From the NCBI RefSeq assembly GCF_021018805.1, contig NC_086247.1, positions 91,930,140 through 91,994,139 of the forward strand: 64,000 bases of DNA, written 5' to 3'. Below are positions 49,601-62,120 of the stretch, one piece after another. The notes under the pieces were generated by a model, which had not been told where the DNA came from, searched no databases, and worked only from the letters and a program-made list of their open reading frames with translations. The position numbers were made by a program, and so were the translations under genes. Origin of the DNA: Prinia subflava (Eukaryota > Chordata > Aves > Passeriformes > Cisticolidae). How positions within the stretch are numbered: the stretch's first letter is position 1; each line of letters begins with the position of its first letter.

Positions 49601-52600
49601 TGCATATAACACCAATTTGCTGAATGTCAGTGTACACTGACCTTCTATTACAAACACTGGCAGATGGCCATTCCTTTAGTACTCAAGAGTTGCTTGAATA
49701 GAAAATCAAGTGATGGCTTAGGCTGTGTTTCGCCTCTGCATCAGTGCCCATAGCAACACGCAGTGGTAGCTGCCTGAATGCAACGCCTCTGCCACCACCA
49801 GCTCCTTCCCAGCACAGCAAAGCCATTGGTGATCCCATGGCTACGATATCCAGTTCTGTCAGAGCTGCTAAATAGCAGGGGGGACCTCCTGGGAAGAGAA
49901 CGGGAGCACATGGCCTGCCAGGCTGGAAGCCTCAATGTAGCCGTAGCACGTTGCATCCCATAGAGCAACTGCTGCCTTGTGATGCCACTGGGGCAAGGAC
50001 ACACAGGCAGCCTAGAAGTAATGTCTTCTAAAAATGGATCTTAAGTGCAATCTAATGGCTGAGGAAAAAACTGCCTGAGAAGCCAGAGAATGCAGGATTG
50101 GATCAGACACCTGCTTTGCAGCCTTGTGTGTGTGGCCAGCCTCTGCACAAGTGCCAGCTTCCTCCTTCCTGTGTCCACAAAAGCTTTGCAGGTATTTTCT
50201 AATAGCCCAGTTTGTCTGTATTCGGGGTCTTTTTCCTATCCACCCTACAAGGCCTATTTCCAGAGCAGAGAGCCTGGCCATGCCCAAGCACAAGTGTCCC
50301 AGTACAGCTAATGCACACTGTGCATCCCTCCAAATGTGTTTCTTTTGCTTTTCAGCATCCCTCACGTCTTCCATTTCAGAGAACAGGCAGCCTGCACATT
50401 TTGGAAATTTTAAATGTGCTGTGGGTGTTTTGGGGAATTGGAAGTGGCACAGTAGGTAGCCAAATGTTGTGGCATCCTGCATTCCTGGCTTCTTTTTCTC
50501 CAGGACTTTGCTTTGTCCCTGCCATGGGGAGGTACTCAGAGGTTCAAGGACAAACTGGGTGATGCTCCTGTGCATCCAGCTGAATTCTCTCACTTAGGGG
50601 TGTAATCTGAATTTCTGTGTTGCCAGACCAAACCCGTGGTTGAGTTTGTGAGTCTGCTGGAAGGGTCACCAGTCTTCCAAGTGTTTTTGGCTGGTTTGCA
50701 GAGATGCTTGGGATCCCAGGGATGTTCCCTGCCAGACTCTTGTGGTTCTTTTAATAGGCTGTGAAATTTTGGAATTAAGCTATTTAAGCCTTCTGACAAC
50801 ACAACACATCTCCAGGTGCCTTTCTCCACAACAAACATCCATTGTACGGCCTTCCTCCCTTACAATGCGGATTAATCTTAACCCTCACAACAGCCCAATG
50901 GAAAGACCGTGCTGCACTTCAAATGCCAAACACTTGCTGAAAGCTTTCCTTTGTTAGCGCCTCCTGGTTTAGTCACCACCAGCTTCTGAAAAGATTCCAC
51001 AGAGTTAATGTTTCCACTTCTTTTAATTCACTCGCAGTGATGACACAGCCATAACACAGCTGTGTTCCAGCTCAGAGGAGCCCAGTGCAGATGCTGCCCA
51101 CTGTTCCTCGGCCCCTGCTCCCTCCCTGACTCGTCAGTGGGGCTGCTGCTGTTGGAGGATACGGTGACATTTTCCAATCTGGGGTGGAAAAGTTCTTTTA
51201 GAGGAAGCCTCTTCTGGTTTGTTGTTTGTTTTTTGGTTTTGGGTTTTTTTTTTCCCCCTCATTATTTCTTCTTCTTTCTTTTTCTTTTTTTTTTTTTTTC
51301 AATTTGACATTTTCTCTGTGAAAAGCTGACCTAATTTTCTGGGAATAATGTAAATGGTTATAGACTCAAAGCATTGCACTGGAGAGTTTATAGATAAAGC
51401 TGAACTATTTTATGGTTCAATTATCACAAAGTACAGGGGATCCCTGTTGCATTAACACTTCATGAAGATATTACAGTGTGGGCTTCCTTGCTCTTTTCCA
51501 TGTAAGTTAGGATTTGCCAGTAAAACCTTCACTGCAGCTCTGTCACTACAAAATCCATTAGCCCTGCCAGCTGTAAGACATGTTAAAGACATTTTCCTCA
51601 ATGACTGTATCTGGTGTTAGTATTCATACCAATTCCTTGCCCTGTTCTGAAGAAAGTTTTAAATTGTCTATTCTGATGCACAAAAGATAAGAGTTATAAT
51701 GGAAAAGAGTTTCTCTTTTGGGATGAGAATAAGGAAAGAAAAGGCCATGAAGCAGTGACAAAAAGGGTTGGCAGTGGCACCACTGCTGTAGCAGTAGCTG
51801 GTTGCCACTGTGCTGCTGGGCTGATGTTAGGAAAGGGGTGTCAGGTCACCCCAACACGAGTGGCATGCAGTGAGCAGTCCCTTCCTGCAGCAAGATGCGG
51901 GACAGGTCGGGCTGGCACAGCCCTTCTCCCTGTTGCACGGGCTCTGGAGGAGGCTGCAGGAGACTCCCATCACCCTCCGTCGTGCCAGTACAATCTTCTA
52001 GGTTAGGCTGTGGGAACCTGTGTTTCAGACCAGGGTAGAGTGCAGCAGGATCACACCACCAAAGGGCCAAGTTAGTGTTTTGGGTTACAGCCTTAATGTA
52101 GTGTGCACTAGATGAAAATGTTGGGCAGAAGGGATCAAATTGTCTGGCCTATTCTTCTTATTCAAGAGTTTTCTCTTTAGGGAACTGAGTTGTAGAAATC
52201 ACTGAGACCTTGCTTAGGTGCATTTTCCCGTTCACCAAATTAGGTGTGCAATTCTACGATAGATTTGCAGTTTCAACACCAGATTTGCTGACATTTCTGA
52301 TTTGTTTGGTTTTGTTTTCCAAAAGAGCAAGATTTTCTTCAATTCTTAATTCACATATTCTGTTGGTCGATGCCTTCAGCAAGTTGGGCCATGCAAGTGT
52401 TTTGCAAAGGAATAGATGTACCACAGTCATCCTCTGTGGTGGTATCTGGACCAGCAGCCTTAGGTGTGGCTCAGGTCTGGCTTCCAGTTCTCCAGCCACA
52501 TCTGGCTGCCGTGGAGATACGGCTCATGCTCTGGAAGGAAATTGTAGTTCATCTGTTGCTGGTATGTGCTTTCATTTCTATGAGAGTCTAATTAGGTTCC

Positions 52601-52749
52601 GTGATTAGGAGTGCTAATGGGCATAACAATCCCACAGAAATTTACCTTTCAGAAAAAGAAAGGCAGCAAAAATACCCAGCAAAGGAAGAAAAAGAAAGAG
52701 AGGAAAACCAAAAAGCCCAAAACAACAAAACCCTAGCAATTTTATGGAG
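46609..52749. other. Non-coding segment
   Basis: No supported gene. It includes a pyrimidine-rich low-complexity tract at 51220-51302. The 193-codon minus-strand frame at 50012-50593 is the longest outside GC-rich or repetitive DNA but has no recognisable domain and is near the chance maximum for a window this size. Confidence 0.55.
51220..51302. repeat. T-rich/pyrimidine low-complexity tract
   Basis: TTTG, poly(T), CCCCC and TTC/TTTC runs end in a T-run of about 15. It is low-complexity sequence. Confidence 0.85.
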
Positions 52750-52750
52750 G

Positions 52751-52775
52751 ATAAATAAAATAAATAAATAAATAG
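52751..52775. repeat. (AAAT)n microsatellite
   Basis: A short ATAA/AAAT tetranucleotide run immediately before an octamer motif. Confidence 0.9.
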
Positions 52776-52790
52776 CCACTATGCAAATGC

Positions 52791-52836
52791 CTCTACCTAT
52801 CTATCAGAGACTGTTCTAGAGGCAAATTAGCTAATT
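52791..52836. promoter_or_regulatory. Octamer plus palindromic homeodomain site
   Basis: ATGCAAAT, the POU-factor octamer, at 52791-52798 is followed 26 bp later by the perfect 12-bp palindrome AATTAGCTAATT at 52825-52836, a back-to-back arrangement of ATTAG/TAATT homeodomain cores. It is a candidate enhancer inferred from motif content only. Confidence 0.35.
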
Positions 52837-53235
52837 GCTGCAAAGTGCTTTGAAAATGAAAAGGGATATATAAGAGGTGATTATTATTATTCACAACAAT
52901 CTGGTAGGTGAAGGCATCTGTCTATTTTGCTTTTTATATCCCCAGAGCTTTCCCAAAGCAACATTAGAAGAAAGGAAAAAAACTAAAATAGGAGAAGAAC
53001 AATCCCAAAATGGAGAGAAAAGGCCTGTGACATTTGTGAATAATAAAAATAATAAGCTACAGATCAGTTTAAAAAATACCGTCAGGAGTTTAGGGCAAGA
53101 AAGCTGCACTGAGGTGCATTTGAACTGATCTTAATGGATATGGAGATCATTAGCAGTGTGCTGATACTGCTGAACTGACATGGAAATATTAATTTAAATA
53201 GGAATATCTTACATTAAGTCTGTAACTGCATTAAG

Positions 53236-53249
53236 ATGCAAATGAGTCA
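53236..53249 (+). promoter_or_regulatory. Overlapping POU octamer and AP-1 site
   Basis: ATGCAAAT (53236-53243) shares its last T with TGAGTCA (53243-53249), a consensus AP-1 element. The surrounding 53110-53260 is AT-rich and free of simple repeats. Both motifs are exact; function is inferred. Confidence 0.4.
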
Positions 53250-53651
53250 AGCTTCCATGCCCTATGCTTTGGCCCTTTTGGTACTAGGCAGAATGTCTGT
53301 TTTGTGTCAAAACTTACACAAATTATAAAGGGTAAAGTTTTTATCCCATCACAGGATCTGATGCAGTTCTTCAATCTAAAATGTTCAAGGATGATGTAAA
53401 GAGAACCATAATTTAGCCTACAACTAAATCACGCATTTATCTCCAGAAGCTGTAGAATAGCATCTAAGCCTCTGAATGCTTATATTATGTGTTAACTCCC
53501 TTTGCACTAGCAAACCCCAGGGAGCTACTCTTGTGCTTATGCTAAGTGCATGCAAAAGTGCTAGCAAGATCACTACACTAATTTTCAGCATCAGAAAGTA
53601 AAATAATGCCTATACTGAAGCAAGACTCCTGATAAGTCTATGAACTACAGC

Positions 53652-53681
53652 ATTTCATAGCTGTGGATTTCATAGCTGTGG
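53652..53681. repeat. 15-bp exact tandem duplication
   Basis: ATTTCATAGCTGTGG occurs twice head to tail without mismatch. It is a small local duplication with no known feature attached. Confidence 0.95.
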
Positions 53682-55091
53682 AAGAATTAGCTCATTTTTT
53701 CTTTTTTTTTTCCTTCTTCTCAATTATCACTTGCTCTAGCTATGAATCACTTCAGAGCTCATTCCTTAAAGGTATCCAAAATTCCCTCAGGTGTTTTGAC
53801 ATAATTCTATTACATCTTATTTCTGTTTAATATTAAAATTTTCCCTGCATGTTTAAATAAACCTGGAAACCTTTTTAGGAAGCACAGCTTAATGGGGAAC
53901 TAAGAACATGTGCGCCGAATGTCACCATCTTATATGTGTTTTATTATTAACGGTAATTCATGCAGAACCAGCCACTTCACAAGGAGAGACTAAACACTTA
54001 CATAAAGCTAGGTGCTTCTCTCTGACCTTAATTTGTTTCTGTACTTGAACACTGGATTTCCTTTCAAAAAATAATTATTCCCATAAAGATTAAAAACCAA
54101 TAACCCAGTCTCTTTCTGTGAGAAAAACAAATGCAGAGGCTTGAGTGGGAATGCTGGGAATACTTTCTTGGTGGCTATTCCAATAAACTACAGTGTAAAA
54201 GGTCATCTCCTGGGTTAGGATGTGTGTGCACTGAGAGAAGGGGTATGGAGGATGGAGCCTGTTTGTTCCCGTGTGTTTCATGGCATTTTCTGTCTTGTCT
54301 GTAACACATTTTCTTACTGCTTCTGCTATTAGTTGACAGGGTGTCAGAGATGGCCTTCCAGTATGAAAAGCAGGCAGCTTGTGCAGTTTGATATCTTCTA
54401 CCCAGAGTGGAGAGATCGTGGGGTTTTCTCTCACGTCTGATGCTGTGGTCCCTCTGTCCAGGCAGGGGCATATCTTTGGCTTTGTCGTCTGCCTGCAAGA
54501 ACGATAGACCTACAAGCACTTCTGGTAGCACAGAAGTTCTCTAAATTTGCCCAGAGAAGCAGGAATAGTAGAAGAAATAGGGACAGGTTAGCTGAGACAA
54601 GATTTCCACCTCACCTCTTTCAAAGCTTGGGTGATTCACACACCCTTCTGAGTGAGCAGTGAAAATGCTCATTGGAGTGGTACGTGCTGATTCCCACCAC
54701 TGGTCATGAAGGACACAGAAATGGAAGGTTTGGCAGTAAATCCAAATGTGCCTTAACTGAAATATTTACATGTTTAGCATTGCCATAAAATCTGGATATT
54801 ATCAGTTCTTAAAGTTGTTCTCCTCCCTCCCACCTCTGCCATAGTTCTTTCCCAATTAACCAGTTAGCTGTCTGAGTCCAGGAGTCATAAGGAACTTGGT
54901 CAAGTCAGTGGCAAAGGGAGGGCATCCAAATAATAAGCCTGCATGGAGACTGTGGTTGCACCATTTTTTCCTCTGCTTTTGGAAAAGGTGGGGAACAACT
55001 GCAAAAGGAAGAATGTTAAGTGACAAAGGTGCCAAAAAACAACAGGAAAGAAAAAGCAAGAATTCTTGGATTGTAACAACTTTTCCACTAA

Positions 55092-55117
55092 AAATATATA
55101 TACATATATATATATAA
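55092..55117. repeat. (TA)n microsatellite
   Basis: TA dinucleotides with one CA interruption. Confidence 0.92.
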
Positions 55118-57393
55118 ATCACAGCAGTGCATGATGTCTTTTGTGGTCCTTTGTTATTACATATCTGTTGGCATAAAAGAGAAAGCTGTGATATAAATCT
55201 GACGCTGCTTGTCAAGACACTGGAATATTATTCTAATAAGGCATCTAGCATATTCTTTTCAGAATCCAAAGACATCACTCAAAGCCAAAGACTGAAAGGG
55301 ATAGCTTCGACTTTAAATTGCTAGGCACTGTTTTGGAGAAAATGTATTACTGTTTTTTTGTTCTTTTTCAGGAATGAGAAGCTGGAATTTGAACAGGAAA
55401 GAATCTGACGTTTTGCAAGTACTGGAAGAAGTGCTCGTAGACACATCTTGCATTTTCCATCCTGTCTTTGACTGTGGCGTAGTCACAGGTATCTGCTCTG
55501 AGCATACAGTGAGTATTTCTTGTCTAGTTAGCAATTAATGAGCAGTACAAGTGAATAGCATTGCTCTGACATTTATCTCTCCTAAACTTTGCCCTACCAA
55601 GTCTAACTAGACACTTCGGGTGATAAGTAGGTTTTTACTGTGTGGAAAAAAAGAAAAATGGAATTTGGAGGGCTGAGCCAACACAGATGCACTAAGGACA
55701 GTGAGAACTCCCACTGAAGGATGCAGCATGAACAGCACAACCAAAAAGTCTTGTGTGACGAGGAAGTCTTCATCTAAAATTCTTTGGAAAGTGAGTAAGC
55801 AGGATTAATTTCCCTGTCAATCACAGAACTGGCTTTCACTTGAGTTGGGTTGCTGAGCCCCAAAGCCCAGGTCCTCATTCCTCACCTGGTCTCTGGCTGT
55901 GAAGCTGAAGCAGCACACTGCTTCATGCCTCTCTTTTCTCACCTGCAGAACTTGCATGCTACCTATCCACCTCACAATGACATTACATGGCTAATTTAAT
56001 CACAGCTATATGGGCCTTCTGAGACAGCTGGAGAAAAGGTGCTACAGCAGTCACCATGCCTTTTTTATCATTAGAAGTGGCATTTGAGTGCCAGCTGAGG
56101 ACTGCTGGAGCTGGATCCAAGCATCAGCTGTGGCTGTCTGTCGTAATGACCCAGATGATGAGAGTGGCTGAATGGGGAACAATTTTGGTGACCTGCAAAA
56201 GAGCTGCATTAAAAATGCAAACTCTTGTGCAGCCAGAATTTAATTCAGTGCCTGCAGAAACCAAAATCTTCTCACATCTTCTCACAAAGAGGAAATTGAT
56301 TAATGCTTGCTTTTTCATCAGAAGTGCTTTTGCTTTTGAAGAAATCAACCAAGAGAACAAATGGGATAGATAAAGTTTCTTGGAGGATCATGTTAGGAGG
56401 ATGGAAGGCAACAGAGGCGACAGGGAGGCTTCCCAACACCCAAGAAGGATGTTTTGGCTTTTCTTCTTCTTTGGTCTCTACTCTTCTCCCACTCCTCTTG
56501 CTATTGTTGACAGCAGCATGCCAGCAGCCCTGTGTCTCTGGCACATATCTTTAAGGTCATCTTGTGAAAGTGGGTGGCCATGTTACCCACCCACTGCAGC
56601 CCAGCTATCCCATCTGCTGCCTCCCATCCCACGTTTTCCATGACAGAGCAGACACAGAGAGGCTGGAGTTTGCTTCAGAAAGTGAAACAGTAAGGGGACC
56701 CATGCCTGTGGCAGAGACAGCTTGGAGACACCTTCCCACTTCCCTCGCCCAGTTTCTTCTACGGGATCTAACAGAGAGAGCTGTGTGAATAAATATTGAT
56801 ACTAAACATAGTCAGGAATGAGAATTCATGATCTAAAATTACACAAATATTTGGGAATTTAGGCACTATAACTCAAGTGGCACTTAATCTCCAAGTGCAA
56901 CCAAAAATATGTAACAACTTGGTTTACTAGCAGTGTCAGATCCCCAAGTGTGGAGCTGAATAATTTAGAGTGGAAGAGAAAAAGAGAATGGCTGAGCATA
57001 GATTTTACTGGAGAGAAGCTCCCCTTCAGATTCGTTGGTGACTTTTTCTGGCTGGATGGGGCAGGGAGGCTCCAGGTCACCTTCAGGACAACCCCCATAA
57101 ATGCAGAGAAAAAACAGCCACGCGTGCAAAACCCATGATTCTCCAGCCTCCTACCTACAGGCTCCAGGAGGGAAATGAGGGGCACAGAAGGAGAGGGATG
57201 GGGGGCACGCAGGAGTGCACAGTGCTGGAGCCTTCTCGTGGCCGGGGAGGCTGCCCAACACCTGCCACCAGCCAGGCTCAAATCTGAGAACTACAGCTGT
57301 AGCATAAAGGCGGATTATCACCCATCCAAACCAAATTCAATTATCATATCTATGCTGCTTCTCTATTTCTGTAACTGGAAGGCTATTATTAGG

Positions 57394-57426
57394 CTCCCTC
57401 CCTCTCTCCCTCCCTCTCGCTCCCTG
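57394..57426. repeat. TCCC-rich pyrimidine tract
   Basis: Tetranucleotide-like TCCC and CTCT units form a short pure-pyrimidine run broken by one G. Confidence 0.85.
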
Positions 57427-60082
57427 TTTTTAATACATCTCCAAGTAATGCTGCTGTAAAACATTCAGAAAAGTAAACATTAGCTTTAGGCCATTTAATT
57501 ATCACTTTTCCAGAACACTTCGTTCTGCCCTGCATTACTCCATACTCCTTTAATACCAAAAAAAAAAGAGATGGACTGAGATGAGTTTAATGAATCCACA
57601 CTATAGCATTTCCTCTCTCTGTCTCCAGTGATGGGTCTGGCTCACTCTCACAGTGGCAAAAAAATGCCAGTTTATGTTTGGATGGAAAATAAGTGAAGAA
57701 ATAGGTTTTCCCTGTGGGAAAAAAAAAAAAAGACACTATATTTCCTCCTGTCTTAATTGCTAAAAAAATTCTTAGCAGACTTTTGTCTGTACCCCCGCTA
57801 ATGACTACTTCTTTTCCCATGCTAGAAATGGGAGATGGTTGGGTGGTGAGAGAATGAGGATGATGCAGTCCCTGAGATGAGGGAACCAGTCCTCAGCACA
57901 GGGAGTCAACGTGCCAGAAACACACGCACTGCCGGTTTCCTTTCTGATGCTGCTCATTTACACCACAAAGTGCATTGTCCTTCCCTTGGGGTGGCAGGAC
58001 AGGGATGGATAACCCTTCAGGAGGAGTTCCTCTCCTGCAGAGCTCTGTGCCCTTTGTGCCAAGGGCTGACGCTTTACTCTCGTGAGAAGCTTATGTATTT
58101 TTTGTGGGTTGGTGGTATACCTCTTTCATCTGTTAAACACATATTTTGAGCTGGAATTGCCCCTCACAGACATGGTGAAATAAAGCCTGTACACCTAAGC
58201 TGCAGGAACACAGAAATGAAAGTGTTAGTAAGAGCTGAGTTAATCCTTTGGGACACACGATATGTCTTTGATGCCTTTTAACATGCCTATGCGTGAATAA
58301 GACACAAAAAGGGCAAAATCTTTGCTCAGTTCTTGTGAGGCTGCCATAATATGTGTAATAAATCACACTCTTATGCCCTAGCTTTTTGGTTGTAACAGGT
58401 GTTTTTAGCATCATGACTTTCATTTCAAAAGCTGCTGTATGACTTAAACTCCTTTATCTCTATCTTTCACACAAATCAGAGTTTCATAGATAATAAAGCA
58501 GTTGGGCAAAAATATAAAGATTGAAGAGGTAGGGTCTCACTTCTGTAGTCTTGGGAATTAACTAGGAGCAAAGAGAGGGGCTCTGGCTTCTGTGCTACAA
58601 ATTCCACCCCCTGTTAGCATTGCCTGTTCAAGACATGACTCAGAGCCACACATAAGTCGGGTGTGCTGAGGTCTGGGGTGTCACTCAGCTCACAGAAACA
58701 TCCTTCCTCGTGCATAATTAAGAAAATTTGGCTCACTGACATAGCTCAGATGAATGTCTCAGGCCACAACCCTGAGCACACAGATTTCTGCTTCTTGCAG
58801 ACTGGTACCCAATACTCCCCACCAAGGCAGGTGTGAGCCTTCTGCCTCACAGACACAGGAACCTGCTTGTTGCAAGGGGCAGATCTAAGCTGTGTGGGGA
58901 AACTGAGAAGATGAAAACTTAGTTATTCCCCGCTTCATTCTGCTGAGATGCAAATATTGTACAAATATTGTAGCCAGCCTTTTTTAAAATGGATTTTTAA
59001 AGCTTTTGGATAAGATTCTTATTTACATCATTCTGATTGTGTAAAGGGACAGAACCGAGCCAAGTTTTTTAATTAACAACTCATGTAGCAGAGCATTCAG
59101 CACAAAATGCAGAATTACTTCCTCTCACTTATATTTTGGCCATGTGCAACCATAACACCACACAGCATTAATGATAGTTGCATGACCAGGCACCACAGCA
59201 AAGTCTCCTGGGATGCTAATTGGTTTGTAGGATTGGTGCTTGACACCCTGCTCGTGTCTGTAAACTAGGATAAGGCCTGGGGCTTAGTCACATGCCATTC
59301 GTTAAATACTGGAGTTTCTTCATTTCCTTTGTTTTACTACCACTGATGAAAAATTTAGCAGTGATGCTGTGCAAAGGTGAGCCCACAGGCACCGCATTAG
59401 AGAGCCACCTTCGAAAACAAAGGCACAGAGAGAAGCTGGGGAGGAGATAGGGATGTGGACCGGGATCTTGGCAGCAGCTGAAAACACCCAAGGGAGACAC
59501 AGAAACCATCCCTTGGTGGGAGGGCGATGGGGGCAAGAGAGAAATGTGACATACTTTGGAGAAGAAATGAAATAACTGAGAAATGAGCACTGTGAGCAGA
59601 CCTGCTCTGAGGGCTGAAGGCTGGGGTGGGCTTCACCCAGGGGTTGGGGCTCCTCTGCTGGCCCTGCCACCTGTGGGAGGGCACTGGCTGAACACCTTTC
59701 CACCAGCATGGGCCACCTTGGCCTTGAACAAGGCGGGCTGGTGGGCACTGGGCAAGGAAGCGCCTGTCTCACAGGTATCATGTCTGGGGGAGAATTCACT
59801 CTATTTCCTTAAATCTCAGTGCTGTTTCAATTTCACGTAACAGGAGAAGCCTAACAGCTGGTGTAGTTTTTCACTTCAGCTGTTTAATATGGCATCTGTG
59901 ATTCAGTTTCACCAGCAAAAATTAGGGTGAGGCCAGAATCAAAGCATCCTTGTAAGCAACAGCTTCAGGTCACTCCTGAGCATCCCTGCTGTGGGGAGGG
60001 GCTCAGACCAGTTTACGCTGCTACTTCTCTATCTGGCAAACACACTGAAGTTAGTTTGTTACCTGCTAATGCAAAAAGGACC

Positions 60083-60155
60083 AAAAAAAAAAAAAAAAAA
60101 ACAAAAAAAAAAAAAAAACCAAACAAAAAAAAACCACAGGAAAAGAAAAAAAAAG
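60083..60155. repeat. A-rich tract with long poly(A) runs
   Basis: Runs of 18 and 16 A residues separated by a single C, then further interrupted A-runs. The lysine-rich frames across it are artefacts. No retrosequence could be recognised directly upstream. Confidence 0.92.
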
Positions 60156-62026
60156 AGAAATGGGGAAGTGAGGTGGCTCAATGCTGTTATTTTGCTGTGG
60201 TGTCTGTCATTGTCCAGCCTCCTTACTGAGAACAATGAGAGATCACAAAACTGACAATCCTCACTGGTATTTTCTCAGTAGTATTTCCTGCAGAATGCGA
60301 ATGTCTCTTCTCTTGTAGGCAGATGGACAGAGCCTGCAGGATCACATTTACTGGAGAGAAACCAGCTTTGAAAAGTTTCGACAGCCGGCATGGTATCTGG
60401 TCCATCTCTATTGAAATGAGTTCATTATCATTCATTTTTTGCCAAATGCCAATCAGTTCTTAAATCACTCTTGAAATTAGGATGTTTGGAAAAAAATCTA
60501 AAAGTCTCCACAGATACATTTTCAACATTTGCAGGAATATTTCAGAACTATTTCTCCAACAGTTGATGCTATATAATTAATGTATAAAACAAAACAGACA
60601 CTCTCACAACAGACCCTCCAAAAAGGGGTGGACTTTTCACTGTGTGGGTGCAGAAAGAAAGCAGCAAAAGTTCACCAATTCCTTCTCCTACTCATTTGCT
60701 AATATATCACATTTCAGACAAGATGGAAATTTATTACTTTGAGAGACTGATCCTCAGTACCCATCCCTTCTTTTTCTCCAAAGGGCTATGGAGATTTTCG
60801 GCAGAGATTCTGATTTTGCACTCAGAAATTTATCATATTCCTAGAGCTGGTCGTCTTAAACAAGTGTTTGTTAACATATCATGAGGAGACTCACTCAGAC
60901 TGTCATACTGTTCTACCAGATTAAGGTATTTGCATATTTTCCTGCAAAATAAACCCATTGTCACAGCAGATTGATAGGAAATAAAGAAGGCAGAAAGATG
61001 CAGATTTTAGCATGCAACCCCATGTCTTTCACCTATTGTATAATTGATTTAGGTTAGCTGATTAGTGAGTATGATGGTTTGGGAATACAAAGTTTTGCCA
61101 CTCTTTTATGCTTTAATGGTAGCAGATACACAAATAAAATAATGTCGCCTCTTGCAGTCCATGACAAGAGTGCAACAAAATCGCAGACCACCAGCTTTCT
61201 AAAGTATCCTGAAACCTTGAAAAGAAAGAAGACAGATACATGGTGCTGTTCTGGAATGGTACAACCTGACTATTTGCTAGGGAGAAAGGAAGGAGAAGTG
61301 AACAAAATAGAAAAGGGAGAAGCAGAAGGGGAAAAAAATAGGCAGCTGGAAATACTTTTAACTATGTGCTTTAAAGAAAAAGTTGAATTTAGCAAAAGCA
61401 ACACCACAGTGGATACACGGTCTCCAAATGTATCATTCCGTGCAGATGCTAATGAAGGGAAGGCCTTAAGTGTCCATGTGCTCCATGTCCCCTCCTAGGT
61501 CATCTGTGAGTGCCCAGGTTCCCTCTCCTGTTTGACAACCATGTGGCATTTCTGAAAGACACATGGGAGGTCAGGTCTAGATTCGTCTTCTGAATTTGTC
61601 CATGTGGGATCAATAACATCACTCAATTTTGGGGTGTATCTGTGTGCAAATGCACAGAGACATCAACCCTTCACTGATGGAAGCCAAATCTCTCCAATTT
61701 GCCCAGACTGGCCCTTGGAGCCCAAGAGGACAAAAACCACAGCACATTTCCAGGTTAAATCACATGAACCACAAATTAATGTAGGGAAAAGCTATGAAAA
61801 TGCTTAAAAGGATATTGATTCTATAAGGGACACAAATGTCTGACTGAAGATGCTGTGATACACAGCTGAAATTACTATCTGGGCTACTTCAGATGCTAGG
61901 AGCATTGCCAGTAGCTGAAAGTTTTTGTCCCTAAGTAAATGAGGTTAAAATGAACTGTTTCCCAAGTGAGCAGCCTCATTTATTTTGCTTTTTCACAGAA
62001 TTCACAGAATTCACATTTTTATTGGC

Positions 62027-62120
62027 TTCCTTCTCTGTGTTCTCTTTCTTGTTCTCTGTAATCTTTCTTTTCTTCTTCTTTTTCCTCTTCTTCTTCTTCT
62101 TCGCTTCTTTTTTCATCTTT
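62027..62120. repeat. TTC/TTTC pyrimidine-rich tract
   Basis: Imperfect TTC triplets and T-runs. The phenylalanine/leucine-rich frames across it mimic membrane segments but are low-complexity artefacts. Confidence 0.85.

Noticed and set aside
50012..50593. 193-codon minus-strand open frame
   Set aside because: With about 128000 codons in six frames and a 3/64 stop rate, the longest random frame is expected near 180 codons. No domain or splice context was seen.
60083..60155. Poly(A) tail of a processed pseudogene
   Set aside because: No upstream sequence matching any gene I recognise and no visible target-site duplication, so I left it as an A-rich repeat.
61990..62015. CR1-like ACAGAAT repeats
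   Set aside because: The TTCACAGAA units have a 9-base period and the adjoining CR1 sequence is missing. It is more likely a short local duplication.
62027..62120. Apparent transmembrane protein rich in Phe and Leu
   Set aside because: It is a translation of a TTC/TTTC low-complexity tract.
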